A DNA stretch of 64,000 bases from Chaunax sp. Z400 (GCA_037577475.1 CM075184.1:11717594-11781593), one strand, 5' to 3'. Shown: positions 1-9,968, numbered from the stretch's first letter. Notes: generated by a model from the sequence alone, not told the origin. Program-made: numbers and translations.

Positions 1-1839
1 CAACCAAAATGATCCCTATAGGAATATTACATCCAGAGATTTTAAAACAATGTAGGGGATGAGTCCTTAGGGAAAGATGGATCAGTTTCCAGTCAGGAAT
101 AGCTGGCTGTTCTTGTCCTAATTACAGTTTTTGAGTCAAACGGATAGTTTGAATCAAATGGACTGGACTGAATGGGCCATGGCTACTGATTGCTGTGCAC
201 CAGGCCTGTGGTGGTACCTGCAGAAACAGCAATTATCTGCACAATCAAATTAAACCTGGGGGTTTCAAAGGTGCAATGAACAAGCCTTGCACTGTCCCAC
301 AGCACAAAATGATCCAAATAAATCTATAGTGGCAATAGGGTGATCAATATCAGTGACTCAGCAGTTACCTTGCCAGGTAATGTCTGGTTTTCAAAGTTTT
401 TAAAGGTTTGAATTCCCAGAGAACGCCGGTCAGCACAAACATCTGCTTTTTAACCTAAAAATGATCAAACAAAGATAATGGTAGAGAAATAATTTGTGGT
501 AAAATTAATACCTCACATGTTTCTCACTTCTATAGATTTCTGCTTTACTTTTATTTCAGGTGAAAAAACAGAAAACTGTGACAGTTCATTGTATTTTTGT
601 CAGTTGCAGGCTTTATCACATGTTGCATTTGTTAATCATCATATTTGTTCCTCCTGTATATAAATAAGAGCTAATGTTGCTACATTAATGAAAAATCACT
701 ATGAAATTCAATATAGCGACTTTTCTGTGGGTTTCAATTCTCATAACTCAAAAAAGTCATGAATTATTAATCATGTTTTCAATGGTAATAACGTTGGACT
801 GCTCGATTTATTCAGTATATGGATTGGTGTTCTGTAGTTTTAGATATTATGATTCAAATTAGGTAAGTGTCTGAAACTGTTGCAGACTGTATGCTCGTGA
901 CATTTTGGTTGGTAGACACACATTTATTTTTCTGCTCTTGGATTTTTACCTGATGACTTGACGATGGCAGGGCCGTGAGCAAGGCCCTGCTGAAGTGTTT
1001 GATATCTTAAAGGCTTGTTGTTATCCTCTCTTATGGGTTGATGAGTGTTATTTATTTCACACCACCTGTTTTAAATAAAGTATGGATGAAATTTACAGAC
1101 TTGAAAACCATTGAAACTTCTTCATAATATACAACCCAACGAGCAGAATAAACATCAGCATTGGTTTTTACAAACAACAGGTTTGCTGAAACTTTACTTT
1201 TTTTTTTTATATTTCAACTTTATTTTTTTGCAATGCTTAGTTGTGGTTACTGTAGGTTTGGGCACAAAACTGACTTGGTTGAAGTTAGGAAGAGATCCTC
1301 TTTTGGCTTAAAATACCTGGTTCTGTCCACACGCACATGGCTGGGATATGTCCTGACGTCTCAGTTTTGGTGCCACAATGATAACAGTCACTACTTTATA
1401 GGTTTAAATGGGAAGCAAACGGTGGTCTAGTGTAGAGCCACTATGATTCCCCTCTTCTCCGGATATAAAAGTCAGCTCATATACATGTAACATGATACAT
1501 GATAAGATACACATTCTACAGATATTGTAAGATACATATGAAATGTAGAACTTTCAGTTTGCAGAAAAGCACAATATCAACGTTTTATTCCGGTGACTGG
1601 GCTGTGATACAACAGAGACAAGCTGTATCAATATATATGTAGTGTAGTGTATGTAGTGTTGTGTTGCCCATGTTTGCAACTAAAATCTGAGAATCCTATA
1701 AAATGTGTTTCTTGTTTTTAAGATGTTTTTGTGAGGATGAGAGGTAAATAAGGTGTAGCTCATTATTCTTGTGTGTGCACCTGAATGAAACAGAAGTTTT
1801 GTTTGAGGTGAGACACCCTCATATTAGTTAGGTGCTAAT
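1..1839. other. Gene-free AT-rich interval
   Basis: No ORF resembles a known protein; the longest open frames are short and of biased composition. It holds only minor simple tracts, such as a T-run near 1200 and GTAGTGT-type repeats near 1640-1665. It lies upstream of kcna4 and could be distal regulatory DNA, but nothing in it shows this directly. Confidence 0.6.
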
Positions 1840-2069
1840 TACCTCCACCACCAAGAGTTGGAGGTGATGTGATTGAAGTCATTTACTTGTCTTTGTCTGT
1901 GTTTGTAAGCAGGATAACTCAAAAACTTATGAATGGATTTCAATGACATTGTGTGTAAAGGTGGGCTCTGGGGAGGGAGACAGGTCATTAGATTTTGAGG
2001 CTTATATGATGATATGGATCAAAGATTTTATTTCTTTACTTTTGTGAACTATTGTCCTTGGCAGAGGTA
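1840..2069 (+). mobile_element. MITE copy 1 (TACCTC...GAGGTA ends)
   Basis: The left end begins TACCTCCACCACCAAGAG and the right end reads CCTTGGCAGAGGTA, which are degenerate terminal inverted repeats. The interior carries the phrase GTTTGTAAGCAGGATAACTC followed by an AATGGATTTCAATGA-like stretch. The same phrases recur at 11052-11424 and, inverted, at 52568-52905; only the left end recurs at 21148. The family is a common non-coding teleost DNA-transposon-like repeat. I do not assign its superfamily. No coding capacity. Confidence 0.65.
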
Positions 2070-2269
2070 TTAATGCTCTCTGAGTGTCCTCTAGTTTTGT
2101 ATTGATTTTCAGTAGCATATAACCTTTTCTATCAAAACATAGACTGATGATTGATTTCACTGATCAGTGAAAATGTTGCAGTTGCCAACAACACTGTTCT
2201 TTGGTGTCGCCCTGATTTGTTTTTCATATGGACATTCATTTTAATATAAATGTATGGAAGTGAGTAAAG

Positions 2270-2289
2270 AGTTTGCATTAATGCAAACT
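2270..2289. other. 20-bp perfect palindrome with octamer half-sites
   Basis: The sequence AGTTTGCATTAATGCAAACT is its own reverse complement. It contains two inverted ATGCAAA half-sites, the core of POU-factor octamers, separated by TA. It is about 2.9 kb upstream of the kcna4 start. Function is inferred only. Confidence 0.45.
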
Positions 2290-2984
2290 TTTGTTAACTA
2301 ATCATTTCAAAGTTTAAGACACTATTACTGCTGTTTGCAAACACAAATGTAAACAAACCTTCAACAGATTAGAAATCACAATCAACATTAATTCAATGAT
2401 AAATCTACACTCTGTATTAACATGTCCTTGTTCCTTTGTGAGAGGAAATTGGTGCGTTGGTGTTTCTTTGTGGTGTATTGAATTTCTCTGCATCAACATT
2501 GTCTAATTTATAAAAATATTCACACAATCTCAACTGAATATTGGAACTCTAGAGATGTATTTTGGACATCATTGCCTCTTGATTGGCTGTACATGGAGAT
2601 CTGACAGTATCCATATTTTAGATGATGCTTACATGTTGTATTGGAATGTAACATTGGTTTTCTGAGGATTTGAACTAGTTGTAACATCCCATCCCATTAC
2701 TTGCAGCTGATTTTACACCATCAAAACAAATTTAATGGTTTTCTTTCTGATTTATATTAACTAAATTGTTCTGTGGGAAAAAATGGACGAATGAATTCTA
2801 AAATGGGTGGCATAGACTTTAAAGTGCTCTCTTTATGAAGATATCACAGGAATGATAGACACAGTGGACATTAATGATGGTTAGGTTTCCTGCCATGGGA
2901 ACTGCAGACATTTGGAATATTTGACTAATACGGATGTTTAATCTCAATTCATGATGTTTTTCATTTATTTCTGTGTAAATTGCT

Positions 2985-3112
2985 ATCTGTATGTATTATA
3001 ATATTGTATATTATGTTTGTAACTTCGTTTGTGTGCTGCTGCCTGCCTTGGTCAGGATTTTTAATCTCAATGAGACTTTCCTGGTAAAATAAAGGTTAAA
3101 TAAATACATGGA
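2985..3112 (+). repeat. Non-LTR retrotransposon 3' tail fragment
   Basis: The phrase TTTTTAATCTCAATGAGAC is followed by TTTCCTGGTAAAATAAAGG and then TTAAATAAATA. This is a recurrent 3' end of LINE-type repeats in fish genomes, ending in a short AAATAAA-rich tail. The 5' part is missing, as expected for a 5'-truncated insertion. The family name is not assigned. Confidence 0.6.
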
Positions 3113-3130
3113 GTTAAACAAATCTATTTA

Positions 3131-3152
3131 GGGGGGTGGGGGTGGGGGAGGT
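3131..3152 (+). repeat. G-rich tract, possible G-quadruplex
   Basis: Runs of six, five and five G separated by single T, then AGG, give three strong G-runs and one weak one. A two-tetrad or bulged quadruplex is possible. It lies about 300 bp before the GC-richer region upstream of kcna4. Confidence 0.4.
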
Positions 3153-3610
3153 GAAAGGTGTGATAATAAATGTAAGGGCATGATGCTAAATGTGTTTATG
3201 TGCAGTGAAATGGGATGGTGGTGCTTTAAATTCACATTTTTTATTATAACTCTGATCTGGGATCAGGTCATATTGAAATCTTTATTTCTGGTCATGAGGA
3301 TTAGACTTGATGAAGACAAAATATAAAAAGGGTTCCATTTTTGTTGAGCTTTACTAAACATAGAGGCATCTTCTTCCAGAATAATTGCAAAAGGTGTGAC
3401 AGGATAAAACCAACCAATGTGTTCGCGGGTTAGGAGGATGATTTGATTTTCAAACTGTATGTGCACCGGCGTTTCACGCCCCCCAGCGAGTTATAAGTAT
3501 CGACGTTACTGTAGGAATGAATGGAGAGTAATGCATTACTTTTCCGATTAAGGACACCGGTTGCCACCCAGCAGTGATGATGAAGGGCAGAGGAGGCTCG
3601 GGTGTTAGAC

Positions 3611-3631
3611 TGCAGCACCGTGCGCAGTGAC
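3611..3631 (+). promoter_or_regulatory. RE1/NRSE-like motif
   Basis: TGCAGCACC followed by GTGCGCAGTGAC aligns to the 21-bp REST/NRSF site (TTCAGCACC plus ATGGACAGCGCC) at 15 of 21 positions. The AGCACC and CAG cores are kept, but GGA of the right half reads GCG. REST sites restrict many neuronal ion-channel genes, and this one sits about 1.6 kb before the kcna4 CDS. The mismatches at positions 13-14 weaken it. Confidence 0.3.
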
Positions 3632-4163
3632 TGGCTGCATCCACTGGGGGAGGACCGAGCACCGCCTGCATGCGCTGCGGTACATGAACGACTTTCTCAC
3701 CGAGGCTCTCCATCATCACACACACAATGGGAAGGATAGCGGAGTATAGGTAGGGCTACAGCGGCTGACAGACAGATGTGTGATGCCCACTCTCAACCAT
3801 GGGGCCATTTCCCCTCGCCTGTGTGAAGGTAAACTTTTATCACCCTCGCATCTTTTCGCCGTGATCGTGTGGAGCTGTCTTTGATGCCATAACGCTGCTG
3901 GCACACCTGCTTCTTTTTATTTTTTCCCTCAATGATTATTGGTGGCAGCATGTCAGGAGCGATGCAGCAGGGCTAAAGTGGCAATAGATCCTGTTGAATT
4001 GAGACAAGACGTCGAGACGCAGCAAAGTGTCCTCAGAGTGCGTCAGACCACGGATGTATAGACTGGATGATGGTCGCTGGTTGGATGCGACGAGGGATTT
4101 GTGATATTACCCCCCCAAAATCAAGAGGGAATTTAGGCAAAAACGAAGAACTGCATCCTCACG

Positions 4164-4194
4164 TCTCCTCTCTCCTCCTCCTCCTCCTCCTCCT
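4164..4194 (+). repeat. (CTC)n pyrimidine tract in leader
   Basis: A polypyrimidine run of CTC/TCC triplets, just upstream of the strong donor at 4251. It would be transcribed if the candidate first leader exon is real. Polypyrimidine tracts are known PTB-binding elements; that role here is only inferred. Confidence 0.55.
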
Positions 4195-4250
4195 TCAGTG
4201 ATCTGTTTGTAAAGGAGGCTGAGACGATTTGGTTTGGCCCCTTTTCCCAT

Positions 4251-4571
4251 GTAAGTATGAATGCCAGAATGAAGGGAGGTTATTTTAGAGGGAATGATTT
4301 CGTGCGTAATGTCTGATGTGGACCTAAATTCCATAAATTGCATTCACTTCCGAAAGCCACACAGTATTAATAATGATAATGATAAACAAAAATAGTGATA
4401 ACAACAGTAATTATAAGACGAATAATTATATGCCAATCAAGTTTTACCACCCTTATATTGCAAAAAATGCGTAGTATCCTGGACTATGCGGTCGCCAAAA
4501 AAACGGACATCTATTTTTATAATTTCCTCGACTGAACCAAATTGCTGTTTCCTCTTGTCTTTTTCTTGCAG
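4251..4571 (+). other. Candidate leader intron 1
   Basis: It starts GTAAGTATGA, a near-ideal donor, and ends in a long pyrimidine stretch, CCTCTTGTCTTTTTCTTGCAG, before CTCCAGAG. Composition drops to AT-rich inside, with runs such as AATAATGATAATG, unlike its flanks. Length 321 bp suits fish introns. Transcript evidence is lacking. Confidence 0.5.
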
Positions 4572-5009
4572 CTCCAGAGAGCGACAAAGGAATAAAGTCA
4601 TCCAGATTCACCGGAGCTCCATAATATAACAACAAAGATCCATTTTATATGTCATCATTTAAAATGGCAACCAGGAATGACCACGGAGGATCAAGAGATG
4701 CATTTGGGCGCAAACAGCGGTTGTGGAGAAATTAACCACCTGATGGGCACCGGACAAACCGAGGACAGACACTTTTGGTGTCGCTTGTTGACATAGTGAT
4801 TTATAATGCTGAACAAATATAGGGCACTGCAAGTTTGACACAGAGCGTCTGCGTAAGAGGCAATGACACCGGCTCTTTACATACATATTTTGATTATGGT
4901 AATGATGTCATGAAATTGTGGAGGCCTGTGCCTAAAGAAGACTGGAGTATCAATATCTCCTGTCATGTAAGAAACGACTGGACTGCACCCAAACATGGAC
5001 CTAAATGAG
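4572..5009 (+). promoter_or_regulatory. Candidate kcna4 5' leader exon with uORFs
   Basis: Bounded by the acceptor ending at 4571 and the donor GAG|GTATGT at 5010. It holds four complete upstream ORFs that start and stop before the main ATG: 4649-4735 (28 codons plus stop, with an in-frame second ATG at 4664), 4743-4796, 4806-4838 and 4863-4913. A fifth ATG at 4995 reads into the donor. If the intron 5010-5150 is removed, that frame continues past the kcna4 ATG out of frame; if the intron is kept it stops after eight codons. Mammalian Kv1.4 leaders have been reported to be long and to act in cap-independent translation, so translational control is plausible here. Confidence 0.45.
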
Positions 5010-5150
5010 GTATGTTTGTGATTCAGACATTCTTACAACTGATTGGTTGATCCTGATTGGTCGATGCCTCATTTTCTCTCTCTGCGCACTTTGAGCTGCA
5101 ACTTTTATTCTCTGGCCTGCATCCACATCGCCTTAAGGCCGTTTCTGTAG
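5010..5150 (+). other. Candidate leader intron 2
   Basis: Donor GAG|GTATGTTTG at 5010 and acceptor GTTTCTGTAG ending at 5150, 29 bases before the kcna4 ATG. The interval is 141 bp, with a pyrimidine-rich stretch CATTTTCTCTCTCTGC and possible branch sites in CCTGATTGG. Both splice sites are acceptable but not exceptional. It may be facultative or not an intron at all. Confidence 0.35.
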
Positions 5151-5179
5151 AGCTCACGGACCCAACTCACTGACTTAAA

Positions 5180-7231
5180 ATGGAGTTTGCCATGGTGGGT
5201 GCGGACGGCGGGTGCAATAGTCACCTGCCTTACGGATATGCCCAAGCTCGTGCACGGGAGAGAGAGCGCGAGAGGGAGCGCCAGGCTGCCCAGTCGAGAG
5301 CGGCTGCTGCGGCGGCTGCTGCCGAAAGTGGGTCCGGTGTGGAGGTAGGAGGTGGTGGTGGCAGCGGCGTCGGGGGGACCACCTCCACCTCAAGCGCTCA
5401 TCTCCCTAACAACCACCAGCATCAGTCTCGCGCCGCCTCCTCCACGAACGCCAACATCAGTAGCGGCGGTACCGCCTCGCGCCCCTCCTCCTCCTCCTCC
5501 TCCTCTCAGCCGCCACAGCACCAGCAGGAGCCCGAGCAGCAACAGAGAGTTCTCAGAGAGCGGAAAAGGCAGCGCGGCGTCGGACGGTGGAGACGCAGCC
5601 GGACGACTCTTGGCGGGGACCTGCGCCATTCGGAGCTGGCGCTGCTCGGATCTGAGGAGGACATGATGATAGAGGAGGAAGAGGCCGAGGGGGCCGAGGA
5701 AGAGGAGGAGGAGGAGTGGGGTGAACGGGGGAGCAAGAGGTCGAGTTTTCTGTATAACATGGATGATGAGGAGGAGACCGTCTCGATCACTGACCGGCGC
5801 CCTCAGTCCGGATACGAACATGCGTACAGCGAGTGCGGCTGCTGCGAAAGAGTTGTCATCAACGTGTCGGGTCTGAAGTTTGAAACTCAGCTCAAGACTC
5901 TCACTCAGTTCCCAGACACTCTCCTGGGAGACCCCGACAAGCGAATCAGGTACTTCGATCCGCTAAGAAACGAATATTTCTTCGATCGGAACCGACCGAG
6001 CTTTGACGCCATTCTTTACTACTACCAGTCAGGGGGGCGGTTGAAAAGGCCAGTCAACGTCCCGTTTGACATCTTCTCCGAGGAGGTGAAGTTTTATGAA
6101 CTCGGGGAAGAGGCGATCCTCAAGTTTCGGGAGGACGAGGGTTTTGTGAAAGAGGAGGAAAAACCTCTACCAGAGGACGAGTTCAAGCGCCAAATTTGGC
6201 TGCTTTTTGAGTATCCGGAGAGCTCGAGTCCTGCCAGGGGGATAGCAGTCGTGTCCGTCCTGGTTATAGTTATTTCTATTGTCATTTTCTGCCTAGAGAC
6301 GCTGCCGGAGTTCAGGGATGAAAAAGAGTATCTGCAGCCAAGACACAACTCCACTCAACCGGACCACGGATTTACTCCTTTCAACGACCCATTTTTCATC
6401 GTGGAGACGGTTTGCATCATCTGGTTTTCCTTTGAAATTATAGTTCGTTTCTTTGCGAGTCCCAGCAAAGCGGCTTTCTTTAAAAACATTATGAACTCAA
6501 TAGATATTGTATCCATTTTGCCTTATTTCATAACTCTCGGCACGGACCTGGCGCAGCACCAAGGCAATGGGCAGCAAGCGATGAGCTTTGCCATCCTGAG
6601 AATAATCCGTCTTGTCAGGGTGTTTCGCATCTTCAAGCTGTCCAGACACTCCAAGGGGCTGCAGATCCTGGGTCATACCCTGCGCGCCAGCATGAGGGAG
6701 CTGGCCCTCCTCATTTTCTTCCTGGTCATAGGTGTCATACTGTTCTCTAGCGCGGTGTACTTTGCTGAGGCGGACGAGCCCACCTCTCAGTTTACGAGCA
6801 TCCCAGACGCTTTCTGGTGGGCTGTGGTGACCATGACGACGGTGGGCTACGGTGACATGAAGCCCATCACTGTAGGTGGGAAGATAGTGGGCTCCCTCTG
6901 TGCGATTGCGGGCGTTTTAACCATCGCGCTCCCGGTGCCGGTAATAGTGTCCAATTTCAACTACTTTTACCACAGAGAGACCGATAACGAAGACCAGGCG
7001 CCGGTGGTGGAGAGCATGCCCCCAGGCTGCCCGTATTTCCCGGACTTTTTAAGGAAATTCAAGGGTTCACCCTCTGGCTCCTCGCTGGGTGACAAAGCGG
7101 AATATATGGAGATGGAGGAGGGGGTGACGGAGTCGCTTTGCGGGTTGGACAAGAGCCCGAGTAAAGGAAATGGCACAAACATAAGCAGAAAAAACAGTAC
7201 AAACTCAAAATCCATTCAGACTGACGTGTGA
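5180..7231 (+). CDS. kcna4: Voltage-gated K+ channel Kv1.4 (Shaker family)
   Basis: 683 residues in a single exon, like other vertebrate Kv1 genes. The start context AAAATGG is strong, and the first residues (MEFAMVGADGGCNSHLPYGY) match the Kv1.4 N-terminal inactivation ball, which other Kv1 channels lack. A basic/alanine segment (21-48) and Gly/Ser/Gln- and Glu-rich low-complexity stretches (51-199) follow. The T1 tetramerisation domain spans about 221-320. Then come S1 (352-372), an extracellular linker with an N-glycosylation site at N390, S2 (403-424), S3 (434-455), the arginine-rich S4 voltage sensor (470-490), S5 (508-528), pore helix (541-551), selectivity filter TTVGYGD (553-559), and S6 with the PVP gate (585-587). 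Lysine 561 after the filter is the Kv1.4 residue linked to TEA insensitivity. The C terminus TDV is a PDZ ligand for PSD-95-type scaffolds. The product forms tetrameric A-type K+ channels in the plasma membrane of neurons and muscle. No break or missing motif is seen. Confidence 0.97.
   Translation: MEFAMVGADGGCNSHLPYGYAQARARERERERERQAAQSRAAAAAAAAESGSGVEVGGGGGSGVGGTTSTSSAHLPNNHQHQSRAASSTNANISSGGTASRPSSSSSSSQPPQHQQEPEQQQRVLRERKRQRGVGRWRRSRTTLGGDLRHSELALLGSEEDMMIEEEEAEGAEEEEEEEWGERGSKRSSFLYNMDDEEETVSITDRRPQSGYEHAYSECGCCERVVINVSGLKFETQLKTLTQFPDTLLGDPDKRIRYFDPLRNEYFFDRNRPSFDAILYYYQSGGRLKRPVNVPFDIFSEEVKFYELGEEAILKFREDEGFVKEEEKPLPEDEFKRQIWLLFEYPESSSPARGIAVVSVLVIVISIVIFCLETLPEFRDEKEYLQPRHNSTQPDHGFTPFNDPFFIVETVCIIWFSFEIIVRFFASPSKAAFFKNIMNSIDIVSILPYFITLGTDLAQHQGNGQQAMSFAILRIIRLVRVFRIFKLSRHSKGLQILGHTLRASMRELALLIFFLVIGVILFSSAVYFAEADEPTSQFTSIPDAFWWAVVTMTTVGYGDMKPITVGGKIVGSLCAIAGVLTIALPVPVIVSNFNYFYHRETDNEDQAPVVESMPPGCPYFPDFLRKFKGSPSGSSLGDKAEYMEMEEGVTESLCGLDKSPSKGNGTNISRKNSTNSKSIQTDV
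5489..5720 (+). repeat. Triplet-repeat low-complexity coding tracts in kcna4
   Basis: A TCC run encodes seven serines (residues 103-109), and GAG/GAA runs encode glutamate clusters (about 165-168 and 173-179). They lie in the linker between the inactivation ball and T1. Mammalian Kv1.4 also has an acidic Glu run here, but the exact tracts differ between species, so replication slippage probably changes linker length. Confidence 0.8.
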
Positions 7232-7336
7232 TTAAAAGTAGTTTCATATTTTCTTTTTTCTAAGGAATAACACGCCCTTATTAAGATACCCAAGAGCAGG
7301 TATTCCCACTAATACAGGTTGTACGAGCTTCTCGAA

Positions 7337-7379
7337 CCCCCCCACCCCCACCACCGCACACACACACACACACACACAC
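7337..7379 (+). repeat. C-tract plus (CA)n microsatellite
   Basis: C7-A-C5 is followed by ACCACCG and about 11 CA units. It lies roughly 105 bp after the kcna4 stop, so it would be transcribed in the 3' UTR and is probably length-polymorphic. Confidence 0.85.
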
Positions 7380-7641
7380 GCTCATCAATTGACAAGTTCA
7401 AATATTTCACTCTCTCCACGTCATCAAAATAGTTTCTAAAATAATCCTCTCCATGAGCATGTAGGAACAATTCTGACCAATATTTGGCTAATGGGTTGAT
7501 TGAGTCATCAAACCTGTGCGGGCTTCCGAATCTGACAAAACTGAAATCAAAATTTGACACAAGACAGGCTATGCATTCGCACTTTATGAGTTTCATCTGT
7601 CAGCAACAGGAAGTGTAGGAGAGATCGTTTTGCTGTTATGC

Positions 7642-7647
7642 AATAAA
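7642..7647 (+). terminator. Polyadenylation signal for kcna4
   Basis: AATAAA is the first canonical hexamer after the stop codon, 411 bp downstream. A GT-rich stretch (AATTTGTTTGCAC, then GGGTTTGGGTG) follows, as expected of a cleavage region. Confidence 0.5.
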
Positions 7648-7660
7648 GTTAAAATTTGTT

Positions 7661-9968
7661 TGCACTAACGTAGAATTTGCGCCGGGTTTGGGTGATTTTC
7701 TTTAATTTATTTTAGAGACAGAAACTGTAGGCAATAATTTCGTCATCCTGAGCTGACAACTTAGCCGAAGAGTGTCTGAGTAACTTCCTCATAGAGAGCG
7801 AGTTAAGGATATTAATAACCTCTTTCATACGCTGCCAAAAAATTGGACACCATTAAAGGAAAAGCCGAAGACAGATAAAGACTTTTGTTACTCTTCCAAC
7901 ACCTAATATTAACAAACATCTTATTGATAAGACATAGCATTTAGCAGTCATCAAACAAACCAGGGCTAGAGTTATTTCTATGACATCTGCATAAATATGC
8001 TTTTTCACAACTGGCCAAAAAAGCCTTGCGTTGTTGAGCCTCCATAAGAGCAAAGCACAGGAATCATTAGATAAAACTGGCTGGAGAAATGACTTGCCCT
8101 GCCAGATTTTGTATGGACAGGCTCTGGGCCTCGGCGACAACACTTTCCCCACCTCAAAATGACACTATCCCTTTACATGGATGCAGATGGAAAGCTATAG
8201 CAAAAATGACTCTATTGTGGAAACTCCTTGGAGGGGAGTCTATGAGCAACGTCCTCTCCTGTCCGCCGAACTTCGTGGACAAGATATGTTTTCCTCAAGA
8301 CGACTATGATTATCTCCGAGCTCAGAGGATCTTCGGATGTGGATGTCTTCCAAGGTATGTGCAGTCTACAGTTCGTGTGTGACAGTGATTATTATCCAGT
8401 GAGGATGAAAACAACTCCCAGTGCCGTGAGTGTGAGCCAAAATGTTCCTGAAGACTTCAAGACATATCAGAAACATGATAAACACAACAAATGCACCACA
8501 CACTACGTACCATGTTTAGATATACAGCAAAATCTCATCATGTCATTTTTTTTCAACACTTCTTCCTAAAACCAAAGAATGACGCATGATTACGCGTGCG
8601 TAATAGTGCGTAAAATACTGTAGATGGACGCTGGCCGAATATGGCGCACATTCCAGCCAATCATGTGTTCAGCTTATGTCCCTCCTCTGCAACTTTTTTG
8701 CTACTCTGATGTCTAATATACAACAATACTACCAACATACTCTCGTTCATAATAGCTGTATTTATCTCATGGAAGGTGACATCTGGATCAGCCTGCTCAG
8801 AACTTATGCCAAAAGTTACCACAAAGGATTATATGGCTACTATTAGTGTCTGAAAAGTTTGCAAAAGCCCTAAATGAGTTTAAGATTGAGGAAAAGATCT
8901 TAAAATGACTCTCAAAGCTTTGGTAAAGTCTTAACTGTATTCACATCTAAATATATATGATTTTAGTTTTCTTATTCTGTCTCTAGTAGTCTCAGAATCC
9001 ACAGCAGGCGCAGCATGAGGAGATGGCGACATATGAAGCCCGAATATATACTTTCACTGCATTCATCAGCCTAAACCATGACTTGTCTGATTTTAAATGT
9101 CAGAATTTAAATTCTTTGCTCCCCTAAATCAAAACATGTGGTTCTCTAAGTTTATGAGCAACACTCAAACACATCTTCTTTAAAATGTGTTTTATTGTTT
9201 GTTACCTCAGTTGAATGTTTGAGCTTATGTTTGCAGAGTTTGGCACTACAGTCATCTGCTGAAGGGCAAAGTGAATCTGTGCTTACCTTAGAGGAAAGAT
9301 AGTTCCTAGTTGTCAAATATGAAACTTACACAATAGTGATGTGGAAACTTTAAGCCTCCAGTGAACAAACACTGAGACATTCCTGTGAAAGAAGAGATAG
9401 CTTGTGTCCAGAAGTTAAACTTTTGAAAGTTAAAATATTTGCACATTCATACATTTTGGATCAATGAGGGAGGGGTAGATGTGATTTTTTTTTTTACATT
9501 AGTAATTGTAAGCAGACATCTTTTTATTTCAATTGTCAACTTTGTCTCACATGGTTTCAAGATAGAATGACAAAATAGACATTATTCAATAAATAAACAA
9601 ATACAAGAATATAAATATTTCAGCATTTGATAGTAATTCTCAAAAATTCAGGGCCCTACAGACTCTGGGAGAAAACAATGAGAAAAACATATATTATTGT
9701 TATGTTATTGTTATATATTGTTACTTTACGGTACTAACAAAATTTAAAAAGCAGTAAAAGATACTGTATACTTTATTTACAAATAGGGCAACTTTTGTCA
9801 CAATCAGTAGATATTTGCTTTCATTAAGTTGATCCATACACGCCGTCACTCACTCCATCACTGCCACTCAGCATTCCTCAGCACATAATCACTGCATCAG
9901 CATATAATAATTTGCTGCACTGTGTTTTTGTATCCTCAGAAGAACTACTCATACAAGATATTTTCAAC
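7661..9968. other. Gene-free interval downstream of kcna4
   Basis: No recognisable coding sequence. Open frames of up to about 99 codons have no family features. The motif cluster at 8581-8616 is listed separately. Composition is AT-rich with small T-runs near 9487. Confidence 0.55.
8581..8616. promoter_or_regulatory. Cluster of GCGTAA/TGACGCA motifs
   Basis: Within 36 bp there are a TGACGCA, an inverted pair ATTACGC-GT-GCGTAAT, and a further GTGCGTAA. These resemble bZIP (CREB/ATF, C/EBP, PAR) half-sites, and CpG is locally dense in an AT-rich area. It lies about 1.35 kb past the kcna4 stop. Function is inferred only. Confidence 0.3.

Larger units (their letters stand above)
3450..4250 (+). 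promoter_or_regulatory. Candidate kcna4 promoter/first leader exon
   Basis: Local GC and CpG density rise here relative to both flanks, and the interspersed repeats seen elsewhere are absent. No clear TATA box is visible, which fits a CpG-type promoter. The interval ends at a strong splice donor, CCCAT|GTAAGTATG, at 4251. A weaker possible donor, GAAG|GTAAAC, lies near 3827. The transcription start cannot be placed from sequence alone. Kv1.4 in mammals is known to have a long 5' non-coding leader interrupted by introns while the CDS is in one exon, so a spliced leader here is expected. Confidence 0.45.
7232..7660 (+). other. Candidate proximal kcna4 3' UTR
   Basis: Runs from the TGA stop to the first AATAAA (7642-7647). 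It contains a C-rich then CA-rich tract at 7337-7379 and otherwise ordinary sequence. Longer 3' UTR isoforms using later signals cannot be excluded. Confidence 0.5.

Noticed and set aside
5352..5821. Open frames of 94-143 codons on both strands over the kcna4 5' part
   Set aside because: Shadows of the GC-rich triplet-repeat coding region; the Kv1.4 frame is unambiguous.
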